64,000 nt of DNA from Elysia crispata (Eukaryota; Mollusca; Gastropoda; Plakobranchidae): NCBI GenBank assembly GCA_033675545.1, contig JAWDGP010001105.1:1508501-1572500 (forward strand), in the 5' to 3' direction. Below are positions 35,443 to 64,000 of the stretch, in pieces. Position 1 is the stretch's first letter, and every line of letters starts with the position of its first letter. The translations under genes were made by a program, and so were the position numbers. The notes under the pieces were generated by a model. That model ran no database searches, was not told where the DNA came from, and was given only the letters and a program-made list of their open reading frames with translations.

Positions 35443-37145
35443 CTAAAAGATGCAAGTGATGGAACATAATGAGATAAAAGAATGATAAATAGATTAATTA
35501 TTTAATATATAGATGCTTAGATGGGTAGATGGACAAAAAAAGAAAAAAAAATCAATGTCGCCACCTATGAGAATTCCCCCCCCCCCCCTTCTCTCGATCA
35601 ATTTCACATCCACCAATTATCTACTCATAAAAAAGGGAATCAGCTCTTAAGACAAACTAAACAAAAGCAACTATAACAAAACAAAAACAAAAAAAAAAAA
35701 ACCAAAAAAAAAAAAAAAAAAAAAAACACCAAAAAATCAAACTAAGATATTCCTCATTCTTTTGAAAATCTTTTCAAAACCGAACTCTGTAAGAGATGAA
35801 TTAGCGATAATTATGGCCTCACCAAACGACAGGTTCGCGTTGAGCTAGTACGTTTAAAAAATCTACATAGGTGCAGTGGCAGGCAAAAGTGTTAGCCAAT
35901 TAGAGGTGATTAAAGAGGGACTGATTATCTAATTTGGATCCTTTTATCCCCGAAATTTATGTCCATTCCCATGTAGTTCGAACAAAGAAGTCTCCACGTA
36001 GTAACAATTGCCATATTATAAAAATTTCATACATTTGACATCAAATGATCAAAGGGTGAGTCTTGATTTGGATAAAATTCACAAAAGAGTTTCTACTTAC
36101 CTTCAGAGTAGCGCTCTATCTTCTAACCAAAAGATCAGCGCATCACGCGAGGTTCTTGGCTTATTTACCAAATGTACGGTAGCTTGCAGAGTCTTGATAC
36201 AGCAGTGAAGATAGGTAACTCTTGTTGTAAGCGGACATAGGGAAAAAAAAGATAATGACTAAAGCGTGTTGGGCTGATCAAAACCTACAGGGCCATGTTA
36301 AAATTCCCTATATCTTTCCCCTCAATATGAGGCTATTGGTTAAATCCATAGCGAGAGGCAATCCTTTGTTATTTGCATATTTTACATGATCTTAATGACT
36401 CTCTGACTAAATACGCACCTAAGTCCTCTAGTTTTTGGCAATCAAGCAATGTAAGAAGTTAAAATAAATCACGTCAACCGGTGAGATTTATGATGCGGCC
36501 CCCTTCATTCCTCTTTTTTTTTTGTCTGTCTTTTCTTAGATTCAAAGATTTGTTTCTGATGAGCATAACGTGCTATAGTCTACGTGCTGTAGCCTACAAA
36601 AATGATTTATTGATTCATTTTACATCTTTTAGGTCGTATTGACTGGGAAAAAGTTTTTTGAAAGCCGTCACTGGAAAATACACAACTATACCCTAGGAAC
36701 TTTCTTCTTTAAAGTTTGAACTTAAAGGTGTATGTGTGTGTATGTGTGCACAAGATAGGAGTGGGGGAGTCATGACGATACGTAACCTTGACCCAAATTT
36801 GATGTTTATGATTCGTTTTCCGTCAAATACATGTTCATGTAACTGTTGCGAATGAGGGCTTGATACGTCTCTTCACTTTTTTCTCTTTTGACTACCACTG
36901 CTACTGCTACTACTACCGCTAATATAAACGCCAATGCTATTGCTACTTATTTTAATGTGTATGTATATTTCTATTAGTTTTTGCCTGATATAGCCCATCC
37001 ACAACACAGAGGTCTCAAATTATTCGCATACATCATTATCAAATGTAAGCCCTCAGTAGGGGGCAGAACTGAAAAAATACCATGCTTTAAACTGAGCTGT
37101 CGACAGGATACGAACCCGTGAAGAAGGTCCCAGCGGATACCAGGT

Positions 37146-37227
<82 letters not shown>

Positions 37228-37264
37228 GGTGAAGGGAATTCTGTGTGAGAGAGTGGGAAATGAG

Positions 37265-37337
<73 letters not shown>

Positions 37338-37402
37338 GAGGATGAAGGGAATTCTGTGTGAGAGAGTGGGAAATGAGTGTGTGTGTGTGAGAGAGAGAGA
37401 GA

Positions 37403-37460
<58 letters not shown>

Positions 37461-37560
37461 GATGAAGGGAATTCTGTGTGAGAGAGTGGGAAATGAGTGT
37501 GTGTGAGAGAGAGAGAGAGAGAGGGAGAAAGAAAGAGAGAGAGAGAGAGGGAGAAAGAAC

Positions 37561-37653
<93 letters not shown>

Positions 37654-40600
37654 TAACTATTATCTAGAAACGAAGTTGTTCCACATATGTCTGCATTTCG
37701 AGCAGGGACAGCTACAATCTCTGCTTTTTTCTCTCATCTGACTCTATAGTTCTCCACAAAACAGAAAGAATTGAGTGGACAAAATAATTGATAGGTGAGA
37801 GCCTACAAATGAAAAAAAAATTTAAACTTCCTCCCTCCATCTGTTTAATTATCTTCTAAAATAGTTTTCAATTTTAATTTCGACCATAGATAAAATTGAC
37901 TGAATCTTTACCCAAAGCCTGGATGAAAATGTCAATGGGTGTCATTGGAAAAGGTTAATACAGACTTGAAAGAATATTATAACAGAAAAATGGCTGTCTT
38001 TTTTAAAAAAGCTTCAAGCAAAACCACTGGAAATGTTCACTCTATAGAAAAAAATAAGTAAAGGCGCGACGAAGACCTGTTGTTTTCTTTTATTGTCACT
38101 CTGTTAGGTGTAAATATCAGTTTACACATGGTTTCCCAGTCAACAAAGAATAACCCACCAGTGAAAATTTGTGTTCATACTAAATGTAAGGATATAGTTA
38201 TCCATGTTATTGTTTGCAAAGTTCATTCAATTTTCAACATGTTTTATACTGATAAAAACCAACGAGTGCATGCTATCAATTGGATTGAAAATCTTATAGT
38301 TATAGCATTTCTTACAAAAATATGAAAATAATAATAAAAAAACCCAACTATGTCTACAATTCCCATTAAAAAAAAATATAACAATAAAACAATCGTTGGC
38401 ATGGAGCTAAAGCCACATTAACTTGTTGACAATCACAGCAGAATTTTTCTGAGCTTCTTTATTGATAAAGTTGGATGTGATATCACAATTCAGTGAAAAG
38501 AAATCAAATTATCAAGATGCTTGGATTTAATCAAAAAGGGGACATCATCTTTTTTCTAAAACAATAACTTTCAAATGGTTACAAGAAACCTTTAGATTTC
38601 TGATGATTTAGGAGAGAAATTAAGCAACTTTTGCTGTGTCCATATAGATTATCCTCTAAGCCCTACAGGACATTCCACAATATCTTGGTATTCAGACCTT
38701 TTCTTACATAATATAAACCCAATAAATTTTTCAATATCACCAATTTCTGTGTTTACATCTTGAATAAGCTAAATGAAAAAAACTACTGACAATCATGTTT
38801 CAACTTGTTTCAAGGACAGCAAATCTTTGTTTATCGTTATATGAGTTCACCTATAATTTAAGCTCCAATGCACAGTTCCACTATTGAAGTGAAGCGTTTT
38901 TGACTGAGACTTACAATTTCAGTTATCTCTATGGCAACTTTGAAAAGAAAAGCTGCACAGTTCTACTCTAGACATTAAAAATGTCATTAGCCAAAACAAG
39001 GAGTTTTAATTTGTGTTTTATTCATGTTTATTATTTCAACCCAAAACTCTATATTAAGAATGGGGATTAACTCCCCATGTTGAAGAACAGGTAACAATTC
39101 CCATCATTAACACGTAAGGCCGAAATGTTCATGCACCTTATGTTTCATGTGTGCTTCACCGAAACATCTGTGAAGGCAACTCGTACTACATGTGGTTTCT
39201 TTTGTGAACAACACAAATTTCTTACTTTTTGCACCTGCTAAGTATCATCTCCACGATTATACCTTCACTATTAACAATTTCGCCTATCCCTATGCTAGAA
39301 CTACTTAAATCAGATCTTTGCAGAAATTTGTAAAATAACATCACAGAAAAGAAAAGTGGCAGGAATCATAGGCAAAATTTCTTACTCAAATGTGAAGAGT
39401 AGAGAAATGAAATGGAATAAAATAACTGAGCATTGTCACACATCAATGAGCATTTATGTCTTAAAAAGAAGCATTTATAAAATAGAGTTAAAGATACTCT
39501 TATCAACTTTGACCCCAACTAACATTAAGGCACTCAAATTTGCTTTGGTCTGAGAGTAGAGAAAATACAACAGAGAAGACTATAAAACGAATAAAAGCCA
39601 GGACATTAAACAGAGAAACGACACAAATAAGATAAGTATATGTATAAAGTATATGTATAAAAATCTTGCAATATAAAAAAAAAGTAAGTTGGATAAACTC
39701 AACCACCATGGGAACAGGGTATTCTGACAAGAACAAATAAATAATTAATTACAGCGAACTAATAAGCAAACAAGTAGACGCGATGAAAGAAAAAAATAAT
39801 AAAGCTTGAGAGCAATTATCATAAGTTTGCCTTACAAGCTGTTAAAATAAGCTTCAGGCAGATTATTCGATTAATGAATATAAATAATAGACAAAAATGT
39901 AGCCAAAAACTTATACTTCACTCCACTTTCTGGTACACAAATAAAATAGGTAACAAATTTACTATACAGTATATATAAATCATTAATCACAATGCAAAAC
40001 TTAAAAAATTATGAAACGAACAAGCACAAATTTTGTGCAAAAATACTTGGAAACCAATTTCTAAATTCCATGCACAATTAATAAATCGTCATAATTATTG
40101 TTAAAAAAGTATTCTAGTGACAAGCCAAAGAGCCATTTTATGTTGTAAAAGCTGATAGTAAGTTTACTGTGGGTTTTATACTTAACTTCATCCCCTCCCC
40201 CCCCCTCTTGTTAACAGATTTATAAAACAGTTGGGTTCGCTCAATCAGTTGTTTTTGCCTTTCACAAGATAGAAAAGTAAGTGTATCTGACAAAACTCAA
40301 GGCCCATATGATATGACCCTTAATAAAAAACAGATGCTACTATCATAAAACTAGCTATGCCACCAACAAAATGTATAAAAATTATATCTAAGATCCAGAA
40401 AGATACCAAGAGTAAATTTATAGTGAGCCTTGACAAAACATATATGTTTTAAATGGTGGTGGGCGACATCTCACAACAGATATTATGTAAAATCCAAAGA
40501 GATTTTCAATATAAAAAAATAAAACCATCTGTAATAGGCAAATTTGTGAAGCACTTAAGGCAATTCAGACAAAAATAATTCTTAGTATGAATTAAAACCC

Positions 40601-43600
40601 AATTAAGGATAGAAAAATTGCCTTATATGTATCTCACAAATTGCTCAAAATAAAAGTTTTGGACAAAGACATGCTAGTTATTGTCCAACTTTATACTTTA
40701 CATGCTTCCAAAACTCAATGATGAAATAGCCTGACTTGTATGATATTTGACGATTGTCGCTCATCATATTTTCTAACTATCTTTGCATAAGGTTGCAAAA
40801 CCACTTGAAGGGTTCTATGAAAAACTATGTAAAACAATTATTTTCAAACAGCTCAGAAAATGGACAAAACTGGGTTTTATTTTAGCTTTATAAATACTCC
40901 CCATACCCATTTCAAAAGATAAATGTCACACAACCTAAAATATTCACTTATATAAAAAAAAATCACAACTCAGAATTGTACATCTTAAATTTGATCTGAC
41001 CAAAATAGCATCTGATTCTCAAATGATATTTAAAATACATGAAAACCTTACACATAATCAACGACTGGTTTTTAAAAGAAGGTACAAATACAATTTGGAT
41101 ATATAAATATCTACAGCTTTAAGGCAGGCCTGGTGGATCAGAAACTTCATTTTACAAAGTCATTGGTAAAAAAAACAAACAAAGAAGAAATATGCCATGG
41201 ATTTCCCTCAAACATATAAAACAAAGCAATGCATAATTCCCTCTGTCGTATGGATTTATAGGAATATTTACTAACTAAAACATAAAATATCAAAATTTTA
41301 TCTGATTTGGACACATTTCTTCCCCTTTTTTACATTCCCAAAAGCCCAAAGAGCCATTATAATAATTCCCTCCATCATGTTATCTCATTATTATGGTTAT
41401 TCAATTCAATCAAGTGCCCTGCTCTTAAGCTTACGTGATCATGACCATCCACACATCTCTATCCCACCTCGCTTTCAGTGCATCTGTCACTCCTCCTCCT
41501 TTTAGCTTCTTTGTTAGTATATCCGACATCTTTTTCTGCTGTTTTCCCCTGCTATGTCTTTTTTTTTATCATTCCAGTTGTCACGATGTTATAGTTTCTC
41601 CCTCCTCATCACATGGTTATGATTATAAGCTAGGCAAATAATTTTAAAACTTCAATCAATGGCAATATCTATTTTTCCAATTTTCACATTCCAACGAGTA
41701 AAAAAAGGAAATAGTTGGCTGAAATAAAGGACAAATACTTATAGATATAACACAAAAACTAATTTTGAGGAAGAGAAGTATGTACATAAAAAAGGCCCCA
41801 TGGAATGTGGTAAAAAAAATAAAAGAATAGGCTTCATGACAGATGTGTGGCATAAATGTTCAGGGCTGAAGGTGCAAAATTTAAGAAAAACTAGATAGGT
41901 AGATAACAAGGAAGGTAGACAGCAAAGCTTTAAAACAATGCTTGTAAATCAGAGTTCAATATGTGATCCCCATCCCTCTCCCTTAAACAAACATACACAC
42001 ACACTCATTCCTTTTAAACTATACACCATATCTAAACTTTTCAAGTTAACGTCTCTCAATGTGTTAACAATATATTAAAAGAAAGGACATGAAAAGAAAT
42101 ATTGATGTCAGAATAATTATTAACATGATTTAAAGTAAGTACCTCTTGGAATACAAAACAACTGTACTTCGATTTCTTTCACTTAACCATCATTTGAAAT
42201 CAGTAGTTTAAGAAGTCAGAAATTATGGTTTAAGCACCATTTAAGGAAAGGTGATACACCGTAGCCATGCTGATCTCTTTAAAAAGTTTCTTCTTCCCTG
42301 CTTTCAAAATAGCTTGAAATATCAGACAAAACATTATTACACAACAGTATTGATTATTTAGCAGATTATACTTGCAAAATTTGACTGTCAATAAATTTTG
42401 TATAAACTATTAGTTCCCCTTATCACAAATTCAGTGATGAAAATTAAATGGATAATTAATATACAAAATCCATGTGTACATATATTCTTTGGAAGGGGGA
42501 AAAAAGATTTTTGTTTGAATGCTAACCATGGCTGTTAAAACAGATAAAAAAGCGGCAACTAAGTTTGCTCCCAAGGCCTCAACAGATGTACGCAGTAGGT
42601 GGGCGGATCTGTGATCAATCATCTGTCAGACAGGCTACAACAGTGTGTCTCCATGCGTGATGGTGGACTGCCGTTAAATTTGATATTGGGTATTTTAAAT
42701 GGTTGTTACATCGCAATAACTTTGGTCTTATTAACACCAAGTATATCAAAAATATATTCATGTTAAAGCTGAAATTTTCCTGAGGACAAGCTATATTTTT
42801 TTTCCTCTCAATTATAATGCGTTTACATGGTGCAGGTAAATCTTCGTACTTCTAGGGAACGAAATGAAAAAAGTTATTATTTTCCTAACACCTTAGTTTA
42901 ATTGGAATGATTCAAAAGTGAATCAGTTTTATCGCTTTAAAGTTGTTTCCCAATGTTTCAAAGATAATTATAAAAAACTTGAGAAAGTTTCAAGAGCGAA
43001 GGGTTTTATACGAATTTTAAAAATAATTCCACACACCCAGTGCTGCACAACTACATGTAAATAGCACTGTGCATGACAGATCTACCTTAGTAACTTCAAA
43101 CTGACAGTGTTAAATATGGAGCAGCACTTAGAATCTGAACACAATAAAAAGCTCCATGAAGTTTCTGGTGATAGATAGTTAATTAGCAAACAAAGGAAAC
43201 AAAATCAAAAGTTTCTCTAACTGTGCAGACTTTACCAACCTCTAGTTACCAACTATTGGTGTGACATTATGTGACGAAAAAATTAAAAAAGATTTTTACA
43301 ATATATTATTATTATTCTGACATAAACAAACTCAAAGCACTTAGGTTTCACAGGTATGAACAATGAAGAAAGTTATAAAAGCTCAAGAATATTAGAGAGA
43401 CACAGAGCTTTCAGCATATGCCACGCTGATTGCAAAACGTAAGGCAAAGTAAACATATGTCTTACCTATAAAGTAAGACATTGCTAATATACGTGCAACT
43501 CTACATAAGTTTCATTTTCTTCTCAGTGCCTGTTTATAACTTTGTTAATATTTTAGATCAAGTCTCTCTCATATACATTGACGCTTTACAGCTTGAACTA

Positions 43601-44652
43601 TGATGTTCTTTTGTTGTTTAGACGTACATGTCTTATTTATATCAAACACCGTACAAGCGCTGCAAGAAATGAACAACCATAACTCAAACTCGCATATCTT
43701 GAAAACGGACAATTCTTTGAGTGTTTAGTTCAACATATATATGAAGTGCTATAAAAATTTTATCTCCCAAAACTGTTCCACTTTTTGAGAAGTGTCCCGT
43801 AAAAAATGTCACAACCTTTCATATACAGATTATTCCAGATTCATGTACTTGTTAAAATGCTCAATAACTCTATCACTTAAATGAAAAGAAGGAAAAAAAA
43901 TATATGTTCGTATCATTTAAATATAAATGTAACAAATTATATGATTTTTGTACTTCTTCCTTTCCTGTAAGAGCTTAAATTCTCCATTGTTTTGGTGTGA
44001 AAATTAGATCTAATAAGTAGAGATGCGAGGAAAGGGGAATTGTTCCGCCGGGAAGGTTGACCTCATGACCCGATCAGGTTACAGGCTGCTTCACAGGTGC
44101 AGCAAGCAAACTAAAAAATGCTGCTCTTAAACAGCCAAGTAACATTTTTTTGTTTGTTTATCTTTACGACTTTAGTAAAGAGGCAAGAATGAGAATGTAT
44201 CAGAAAGCATATGTTTCTGTCACAGTTAAAATAGTATTGTGATTTAAATTAAGAAAGAGGCATGGTTCTACTAGCTTAACTTAGCAACCAACAGTTATTT
44301 TTTTTTTTAATGAGAACTTTCTTCTCCTTGCCCCGATTTTTTTCTTGAAGATATAAGTACGAATATTAATAATTGAAATAAAGAAATCGCTTTTTTAAGG
44401 TCACTCAAGCATTTTGAACTCTGCTAAGACTGGTGCATAATACAGTAATACCATGATGATATAAGTTTGTCTGATGCATTTGTGAGCAATAATTAGAAGT
44501 ATGATACATAGTTAAAAATATTTACAATCACAAGATAAGTCTTCTTCATTACCATCGACAAAAAACAAAAAAAACAACAAAAACACTATAATCTGTGTGC
44601 ATCCTCAAGCCAGATTAAAATGAGGAAAAATGGAGATCAGAGGCTGCCAACG
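35443..44652. other. Gene-poor interval between ELOVL and SLC35D
   Basis: About 9 kb without a supportable coding exon on either strand. The left part should hold ELOVL upstream sequence; the right part should hold the SLC35D 3' UTR, for which a minus-strand ATTAAA (TTTAAT at 44307-44312) is a weak candidate signal. An A-rich stretch lies at about 35684-35726 and the GA/spacer array at 37.1-37.7 kb. Confidence 0.55.
37146..37655. repeat. Higher-order array: (GA)n blocks alternating with a ~50-bp spacer
   Basis: Four GA blocks are separated by three near-identical spacers at about 37224-37271, 37334-37388 and 37457-37505. Each spacer contains GAAGGGAATTCTGTGTGAGA and TGGGAAATGAGTGTGTG. The GAATTC of the three copies falls at 37236, 37349 and 37469, so the larger unit is 113-120 bp. 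The last GA block has GGGAGAAAGA interruptions. Confidence 0.93.
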
Positions 44653-60238
<15,586 letters not shown>

Positions 60239-60279
60239 GACTGCTTTTCATTCGTTCCCCACTTGAAAAAAGCAACCCC
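60239..60279 (-). other. Probable 5' UTR part of the SLC35D exon that holds the ATG
   Basis: On the minus strand an acceptor-like CAGGTTGACAG precedes GGGGTTGCTT, 41 nt before the ATG at 60238. It suggests that an upstream non-coding exon is spliced here. Confidence 0.4.
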
Positions 60280-63200
60280 CTGTCAACCTGGTGTAATTGT
60301 GGATATTCAAAGATGAAAATAAGGTTTAATCTATCTCAAGATCAATCAATATTTTGTCTGATATTGTGTATTGAGATAAAGAATTATATTCAACAAGGTT
60401 TTTTTTTTTTTTTTAAAGCTGAAGTAATAAAAATAATAATAATGAATAGTAATCAATAACATTTATAAATATTTTTCATAACCATTCATGCTCATTGTAT
60501 TTAGCATGATCACTCCAAATAAGTACATTTCAAATAAAAGCCAAAAACAAGAGCATTATAAAATATCACAAAAAAGAAATTAATATCAGTTTAGCATACT
60601 CTAAAGAAAAATAATGAACTGACTTGACTGAAATAGGCATTGATTCAAATCTCAAAGACATATCTGTAATGATTAAAATATATTTCGTCAGAAGCACATG
60701 GCAGGATCCTCAAAGTCAAATATAAATGTTTGAATTTAACAAATTTAATAACCATAAAAGACTATGCAAACATTGTGAAGGCCTGGATATTGCAGCAGGC
60801 TACTTGTGTAAAAACCTTAACTAAATAAAAATTATTTTAGAACAGTTGAATTAATCATCTTAGACAGCAATGATCTAAACAAAGGGTGGGATGCAGGGGG
60901 TTACTAACAGAGACACTAAAAGTCACATTATATTGCCCTATAGATCTGTTTTAAAGATGATGGGAAAGATTGCAGCTCAATAGAAGGATGATTAAAGAAC
61001 CCAAAAGGATAAGATCTATTGGATCTCTTTGCCTAATAAAAAGTTGAAACTCAGAGAGCAAAAATTCCAAACCCTCCTTTTCATTCTTGCATCTACATTT
61101 TATTTAAAAATCAAGAGTCCTAGACATACTATGAATGCAGTTGAAACGTCAGAATCATACTTTTAATGAAAGTGAAACTGAAAGGTTGTTTCTTTCTTTA
61201 AGCTTAGGCTGGAAATGAGTCTGCTATAAAATATGTCTATAATTTTAATCCATTTAAAATTAAATTATGATAAAAGTGACACTGACATTCCACTATATTT
61301 TTTTTCTTACTGCAACATTGATAAGTATAGGATTAATATCATATAAAAAGAGAGTTTAAGAAATTTTCACAATCATAGTCTCTAAGAAAATTCAATTTCA
61401 TGTTTCGTTTGTGAAACTGGAAGAAAAAAAAAGATAATCCATTTTATTAAAAAAAAAAAGGATACAATTCCTGCTTTCTCCCAGCCCAGATATGAGTAAA
61501 ATGTAATTTGTAATTTACTTTCTGCTAACTGTTAGATTCTTTGGCTATTGGTATACAAATTAAGACAAAAAAATGTATAATTTGACTCCTCTGATCTAAG
61601 AAAGAAAAGAAAAAAATGATCTTTTGTCAGTTGTTAATAGCAAAAAATCTAAATTAATAATAGTATTCTCTTATTATAGCTGCCAAGTTTTGAAAAGGCT
61701 AATACAGATCTTTAGCTTAATACATGAATTTAATCGCTGCAAACCTAGTAGATGATGTAGCCTATTACATAAAATTATCAACATTGACTTAAACATTTAA
61801 GATGAATTAAATGTTCACAAACCTATATTAATTGTATTTGGCTAAAAGAGCCTCAAGAAAAAGATTACATGCCAATATGCACAATGTACACATATATCTA
61901 GAAATCTATGCTGGGTCTACCCTAGGGCAATATAAGACCGGACGTCCTTAGGAGAAAATAAAAACTTTGAAGAGCCCAGTAAATGGCTGGGCTAACCAGG
62001 CGGGATTGCCAATAATGGCTGCAAGCAATGAGCGGTCCACCAAGCATATATTTTTATGTAGTACTGGCCCGGTACTGCAAATTACGTATTTTTTTATTAA
62101 TACAGAGAGACATACTTAGAAACCCAAAGATGTAGTACATAATTATGTATTATATGTACTTGTTGGCTATTTCTTGTGTATCTCAATTTCTATTCAATTT
62201 TGCATTACCAGATGAGATGGGCCCATTCAAGCATATAACCAATTCAAATTTGTAAAAAGGATTGATATAAAATAGATATAAGTTATAACACAATCTTAAC
62301 GTTTGACATTACACTTAGTTACTTTCAGTTAGATTGATGTTTGGGTTGATTTTTACTGTTGCAATGCATCATAACATGCAAAACTTCAAAAGCAATTTCT
62401 TTTTTCGCAGTTATAACCCATATATATGAGCTGGTATTAGTATTAAGATTTAGATATTACTCCAGGTTGAATTAAAAAGATGAAGAGATAAAACCTGTAA
62501 AGTTGATATATTTTACACAATTCTTTTGATAATTAGTTACTGATGATCGATCAGATTTTTATTTTGTTGTACATAGGAATAACATCTATAGATTTATATC
62601 TTTCACAATAAAAAAAATAAAATGACAACTTCTAGGAAAAGTTAACGGGCTGCAGTATAGTACATTTTAACTGAGTTTAATTAACGAGTTGCCTGTGCTG
62701 TGTACATACATCGTGCGTGCCTATCTGAAGGGTATCCCATGCACTATTTACATATACTGTACAAACTCAATATGGCAAGTTTTGTTTCAGAGCATGAAAA
62801 TCAATTTCTGTTTACAAAGGATAAAAATAGTATCATTGGAAAGCTCAAGTTTTCCTGAAACTTTTATGAGCGCATGGTATTATCAAAGCCAGACAAAGAA
62901 CCTTTAGCACATGTGCAAAACACACACATACACATAGCTCTTCTTAAGTGTTGGCTTGTAGCCCATTCTGTATGAAAGAGCGTCAGTCTTGACTAGATCT
63001 TGATAAGCTAGGCATGACTTTGCCTGTGATATATAATTTTCTGCATTTATTGCTATTGGTTCTAGTCTAGATCTAGAGTTGTACAAATCTTTACATGAAG
63101 GGCATATATCTATAGTCTCACAAAAACTTCCTTAGCATGGGGCAGAAAATATTGTATAGCAGTAAAGGGGTTAAAGTTATTTTTTACGTTTAGAAATGAG

Positions 63201-63540
63201 TAGATGAAGCTTGTGGCCTAAATTAGTAATTTGCATTTTCCCTGGCCATGCAAATATGAAAAAAAAAAACAACTAAAAACTTCGGTTTTATTACTTTTAA
63301 CATTGACAATTTTTGTAAGAAAAGAACTTTGCATCTAGAGTCTAGATCTAGATAAGATTTGGAGTCAAAACTGCGCCGGGGCCAAAAACCAAAAACTTTG
63401 GTTGACCATTTCGTGCAGATAGGCCTAAGTGTCGATTTTGAGCTCATTGAAGTGATTTACATTATAACTTAAGAATAATTTACAACCCTATGAGTGTAAA
63501 ATACTAAATATCACTTACATCTAGATCTAGTTACTCTTAC
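60280..63540. other. Probable SLC35D 5' UTR intron, no coding content seen
   Basis: 3.3 kb of AT-rich sequence without a supportable coding exon. It would be the intron linking a non-coding exon near 63.54 kb to the ATG exon. TCTAGATCTAG-like words cluster at 63061-63075, 63334-63351 and 63519-63530. Confidence 0.4.
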
Positions 63541-63600
63541 TCGATGTCTGCTCGTCACGATGACATTCTCCTGACAAGAAATCGAAATTCACCTGGATCT
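63541..63600 (-). other. Candidate non-coding first exon of SLC35D (donor end)
   Basis: On the minus strand CAGACATCGA is followed by GTAAGAG, a strong donor, at 63540. It faces the acceptor at 60280 and lies about 390 bp from the divergent ATG at 63930. The upstream end of this exon is not defined. Confidence 0.35.
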
Positions 63601-63653
63601 GCTAGAACCTAGATATGTGGATCACTAAGCTTACAGCATCACAGCACCAACGA

Positions 63654-63691
63654 ACCAAGCAGTCAGTTATTACCAAGCAGTCAGTTATTAT
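63654..63691. repeat. 18-bp tandem duplication in the candidate promoter
   Basis: ACCAAGCAGTCAGTTATT occurs twice in a row (63654 and 63672), between the candidate SLC35D first exon and the plus-strand ATG. Confidence 0.85.
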
Positions 63692-63929
63692 ATTATCACT
63701 TATGTTAGTCGTAAAATCAAAATAAATACAGAAAATATAAAAACCAAATACTGAGCACACTTTGAGGAGTAACAGCTCAAATATTTAGATACTTTGTTTA
63801 TTTAATGAGCGATTAATTGCAAACAGCTATTCTGATGATGTTTTAAAAATATGTTTTCAATTTATAAAACTGATAAACAAAGCCTTAACGACTTCTGCCA
63901 TCAATAGGCTTCATCATCATCTGTGCAAA

Positions 63930-63984
63930 ATGGCGACCGGATTGGTTCGCCCGGTTCGTCACTTTAGAAGTGGGCGAACCCGAG
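63930..63984 (+). CDS. Possible first coding exon of a divergent gene, cut by the window edge
   Basis: ATG at 63930 in a good initiation context (AAAATGGCG) opens 18 codons plus one base and ends at CGAG|GTAATT. The peptide MATGLVRPVRHFRSGRTR is Arg-rich, lacks acidic residues and resembles a mitochondrial presequence, but it is too short to identify a protein. The ATGGCGAC around the start also resembles a YY1 element, so the ATG may belong to a promoter motif instead. The gene, if real, is head to head with SLC35D. Confidence 0.4.
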
Positions 63985-64000
63985 GTAATTAAAGTTTAAC

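Noticed and set aside
38080-38325. 81-codon plus-strand open frame
   Set aside because: No recognisable domain, splice context or composition bias; expected by chance in AT-rich sequence of this length.

Overview
This is an AT-rich eukaryotic nuclear window. Its genes are split by GT-AG introns (one clear and one probable GC-AG), introns run to several kilobases, and it carries many (GA)n arrays, minisatellites and small non-autonomous transposons. Protein composition, intron structure and abundant GA/CT microsatellites suggest a lophotrochozoan invertebrate, most likely a gastropod mollusc. The taxon is an inference; no marker in the window settles it.

Layout, left to right. (1) About 1.1-1.3 kb, minus strand: the first coding exon of a TRMT13-type tRNA 2'-O-methyltransferase, with the rest of the gene off the left edge; its first intron holds a 474-bp pogo/Tigger-like inverted-repeat element. 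(2) 2.7-10.9 kb, plus: a complete nine-exon RAD23 gene (382 aa; Ubl, UBA1, XPC-binding, UBA2), head to head with TRMT13. (3) 11-17.3 kb: no gene seen; RAD23 3' flank and GA/CT arrays. (4) 17.4-28.0 kb, plus: a four-exon gene for a predicted secreted protein of about 1,736 residues that I do not recognise. It has a signal peptide, acidic and low-complexity regions, a pair of furin-type sites, an N/Q-rich tract, a mucin-like Thr tract, and no cysteine at all. (5) 28-30.8 kb: microsatellite-rich spacer between convergent genes. (6) 30.8-35.4 kb, minus: a complete seven-exon ELOVL fatty acid elongase, ELOVL4-like (305 aa). (7) 35.4-44.6 kb: no gene seen; a higher-order GA/spacer repeat at 37.1-37.7 kb. 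(8) 44.7-60.2 kb, minus: a complete eleven-exon SLC35D-type nucleotide-sugar transporter (333 aa), probably with a non-coding first exon near 63.5 kb. (9) 63.93 kb, plus: a possible first coding exon of a divergent gene leaving the right edge.

The recognised genes are unrelated housekeeping functions (tRNA modification, DNA repair/proteasome shuttling, ER lipid elongation, Golgi/ER nucleotide-sugar import), so I see no pathway or operon-like cluster. The least explained object is the cysteine-free secreted protein of 17.4-28.0 kb. Exon boundaries for RAD23, ELOVL, SLC35D and the secreted protein were worked out by hand from splice signals, and the reading phase closes across every junction used. 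Family assignments come from recognised motifs, not from a database search.
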